A stretch of DNA of 64,000 bases from NCBI RefSeq assembly GCF_013385825.1, contig NZ_JACAPG010000008.1, forward strand, positions 1-64,000. The letters run 5' to 3'. The first letter of the stretch is position 1, and each line of letters opens with the position of its first letter. Positions 63,483-64,000 of the stretch are shown here, in pieces. Source of the DNA: Pseudomonas reactans (lineage in GTDB: Bacteria; Pseudomonadota; Gammaproteobacteria; Pseudomonadales; Pseudomonadaceae). The position numbers were made by a program, and so were the translations under genes. The notes beneath the pieces were generated by a model. That model was not told the origin of the DNA and ran no database searches. It saw only the letters and a program-made list of their open reading frames with translations.

Positions 63483-64000
63483 ATGCCATTACCGTCCATG
63501 AAAGAGCAGTTCGCCGCGCTGATTGCCGCGCCTTCGGTCAGTTGCACCCAGGCCTCTCTCGATCAGACCAACCGCCCGGTGATCGATTTGCTCGCCAGTT
63601 GGCTGGGCGACCTGGGTTTCGCCATCGACATCCAACAAGTCAGCCCCGGTAAGTTCAACCTCCTGGCCAGTTACGGCAGCGGCCCCGGCGGGCTGGTGCT
63701 GGCTGGCCATAGCGATACCGTTCCCTATGACGCCGCGTTGTGGAGGACCGATCCGCTCAAGCTGACGGAAGTCGACGGTCGTTGGGTAGGACTGGGCAGT
63801 TGCGACATGAAAGGCTTTTTCGCCCTGGCCATCGAGGCGGTGCTGCCGTTGTTGGATCAGCCGTTCAAGCAGCCGCTGCTGATTCTCGCCACCTGTGATG
63901 AAGAAAGCTCCATGTCCGGCGCTCGCGCATTGGCAGAGGCAGGGCGCCCGTTGGGCCGCGCAGCGGTGATTGGCGAGCCGACCGGGCTCAAGCCGATCCG
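63483..64000 (+). CDS. argE: N-acetylornithine deacetylase, 3' truncated by window end
   Basis: 172 residues visible of about 380, starting at ATG 63483 (MPLPSMKEQFAALIAAPSVS). M20 peptidase motifs are seen: metal-ligand His and Asp in LVLAGHSDTVPYD, the bridging Asp in GSCDMKGFFALAIEA and the catalytic Glu pair in ATCDEESSMSGARAL. It removes acetate from N-acetylornithine in arginine synthesis. The family also includes succinyl-diaminopimelate deacylase; opening sequence and position favour ArgE. Confidence 0.85.
   Translation, partial: MPLPSMKEQFAALIAAPSVSCTQASLDQTNRPVIDLLASWLGDLGFAIDIQQVSPGKFNLLASYGSGPGGLVLAGHSDTVPYDAALWRTDPLKLTEVDGRWVGLGSCDMKGFFALAIEAVLPLLDQPFKQPLLILATCDEESSMSGARALAEAGRPLGRAAVIGEPTGLKPI

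Overview
The window reads as a chromosomal segment of a fluorescens-group Pseudomonas. It is GC-rich and densely coded, and it carries at least nine REP/REPIN elements of several pseudomonad sequence types. Its gene order (algP, ABC-F, hemB-ppk, ppx, trxA-rho-ubiD, glpT, an RbbA-type exporter, EVE, 5-FCL, 6S RNA, zapA, ygfB-pepP-ubiH-ubiI, gcvT-gcvH, SPFH, GspE-like, argE) matches, as I recall it, the algP-to-argE region of P. aeruginosa. It is mostly conserved core genome with a few accessory insertions. I see no phage, insertion sequence, CRISPR array, tRNA or rRNA.

Layout. 1-4.3 kb: 3' end of algP (Lys/Pro/Ala repeats), a TIGR02444 protein, an ABC-F ATPase, a small MscS channel and a LysE exporter. 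4.3-7.4 kb: a four-gene envelope operon (COG3014, YcfL, LpoB, CsgG-like). 7.7-12.9 kb: a cytochrome c/FTR1 iron permease, YaiI, ElbB, a sterol-desaturase-like hydroxylase and a DedA protein. 13-18 kb: hemB-ppk with a well-placed candidate Pho box, and convergent ppx, so polyphosphate synthesis and breakdown are adjacent. 18.1-26.8 kb: a chaperone-usher fimbrial operon and a polar amino-acid ABC transporter with a FadR-type regulator, both lying between ppx and trxA. 26.9-31.3 kb: trxA, rho, ubiD and a ferredoxin-Fre fusion. 31.4-38.4 kb: a small outer-membrane protein that resembles PagP, a TonB receptor-chaC operon, glpT with two GlpR-like operators, a quinone oxidoreductase and a secreted FliL-like protein. 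38.5-43.3 kb: an HlyD/RbbA-like/permease export operon. 43.4-45.7 kb: EVE protein, an unlisted 49-residue membrane protein, 5-formyl-THF cyclo-ligase, 6S RNA, zapA and a TIGR02449 coiled coil. 45.8-50.6 kb: ygfB-pepP-ubiH-DUF4442-ubiI. 50.7-53.4 kb: ferric ABC binding protein and permease without an ATPase. 53.6-55.1 kb: gcvT-gcvH without gcvP. 55.2-61.9 kb: DegT aminotransferase, an outer-membrane barrel, DUF2388, SPFH-NfeD, an orphan GspE-type ATPase, and an ACT-like protein divergent from an Lrp regulator. 62-64 kb: a CYTH protein and the start of argE.

The least-described items, in my judgement, are: the divergent PagP-like protein; the TonB receptor-ChaC operon with a spaced direct repeat upstream of its promoter; the ACT-like/Lrp divergent pair; the ferredoxin-Fre fusion coupled to ubiD; the paired GlpR-like operators; and the Pho box ahead of hemB-ppk. 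I see no clear new defence or mobile system here. Function calls come from recognising conserved motifs and synteny by eye, with no database search.
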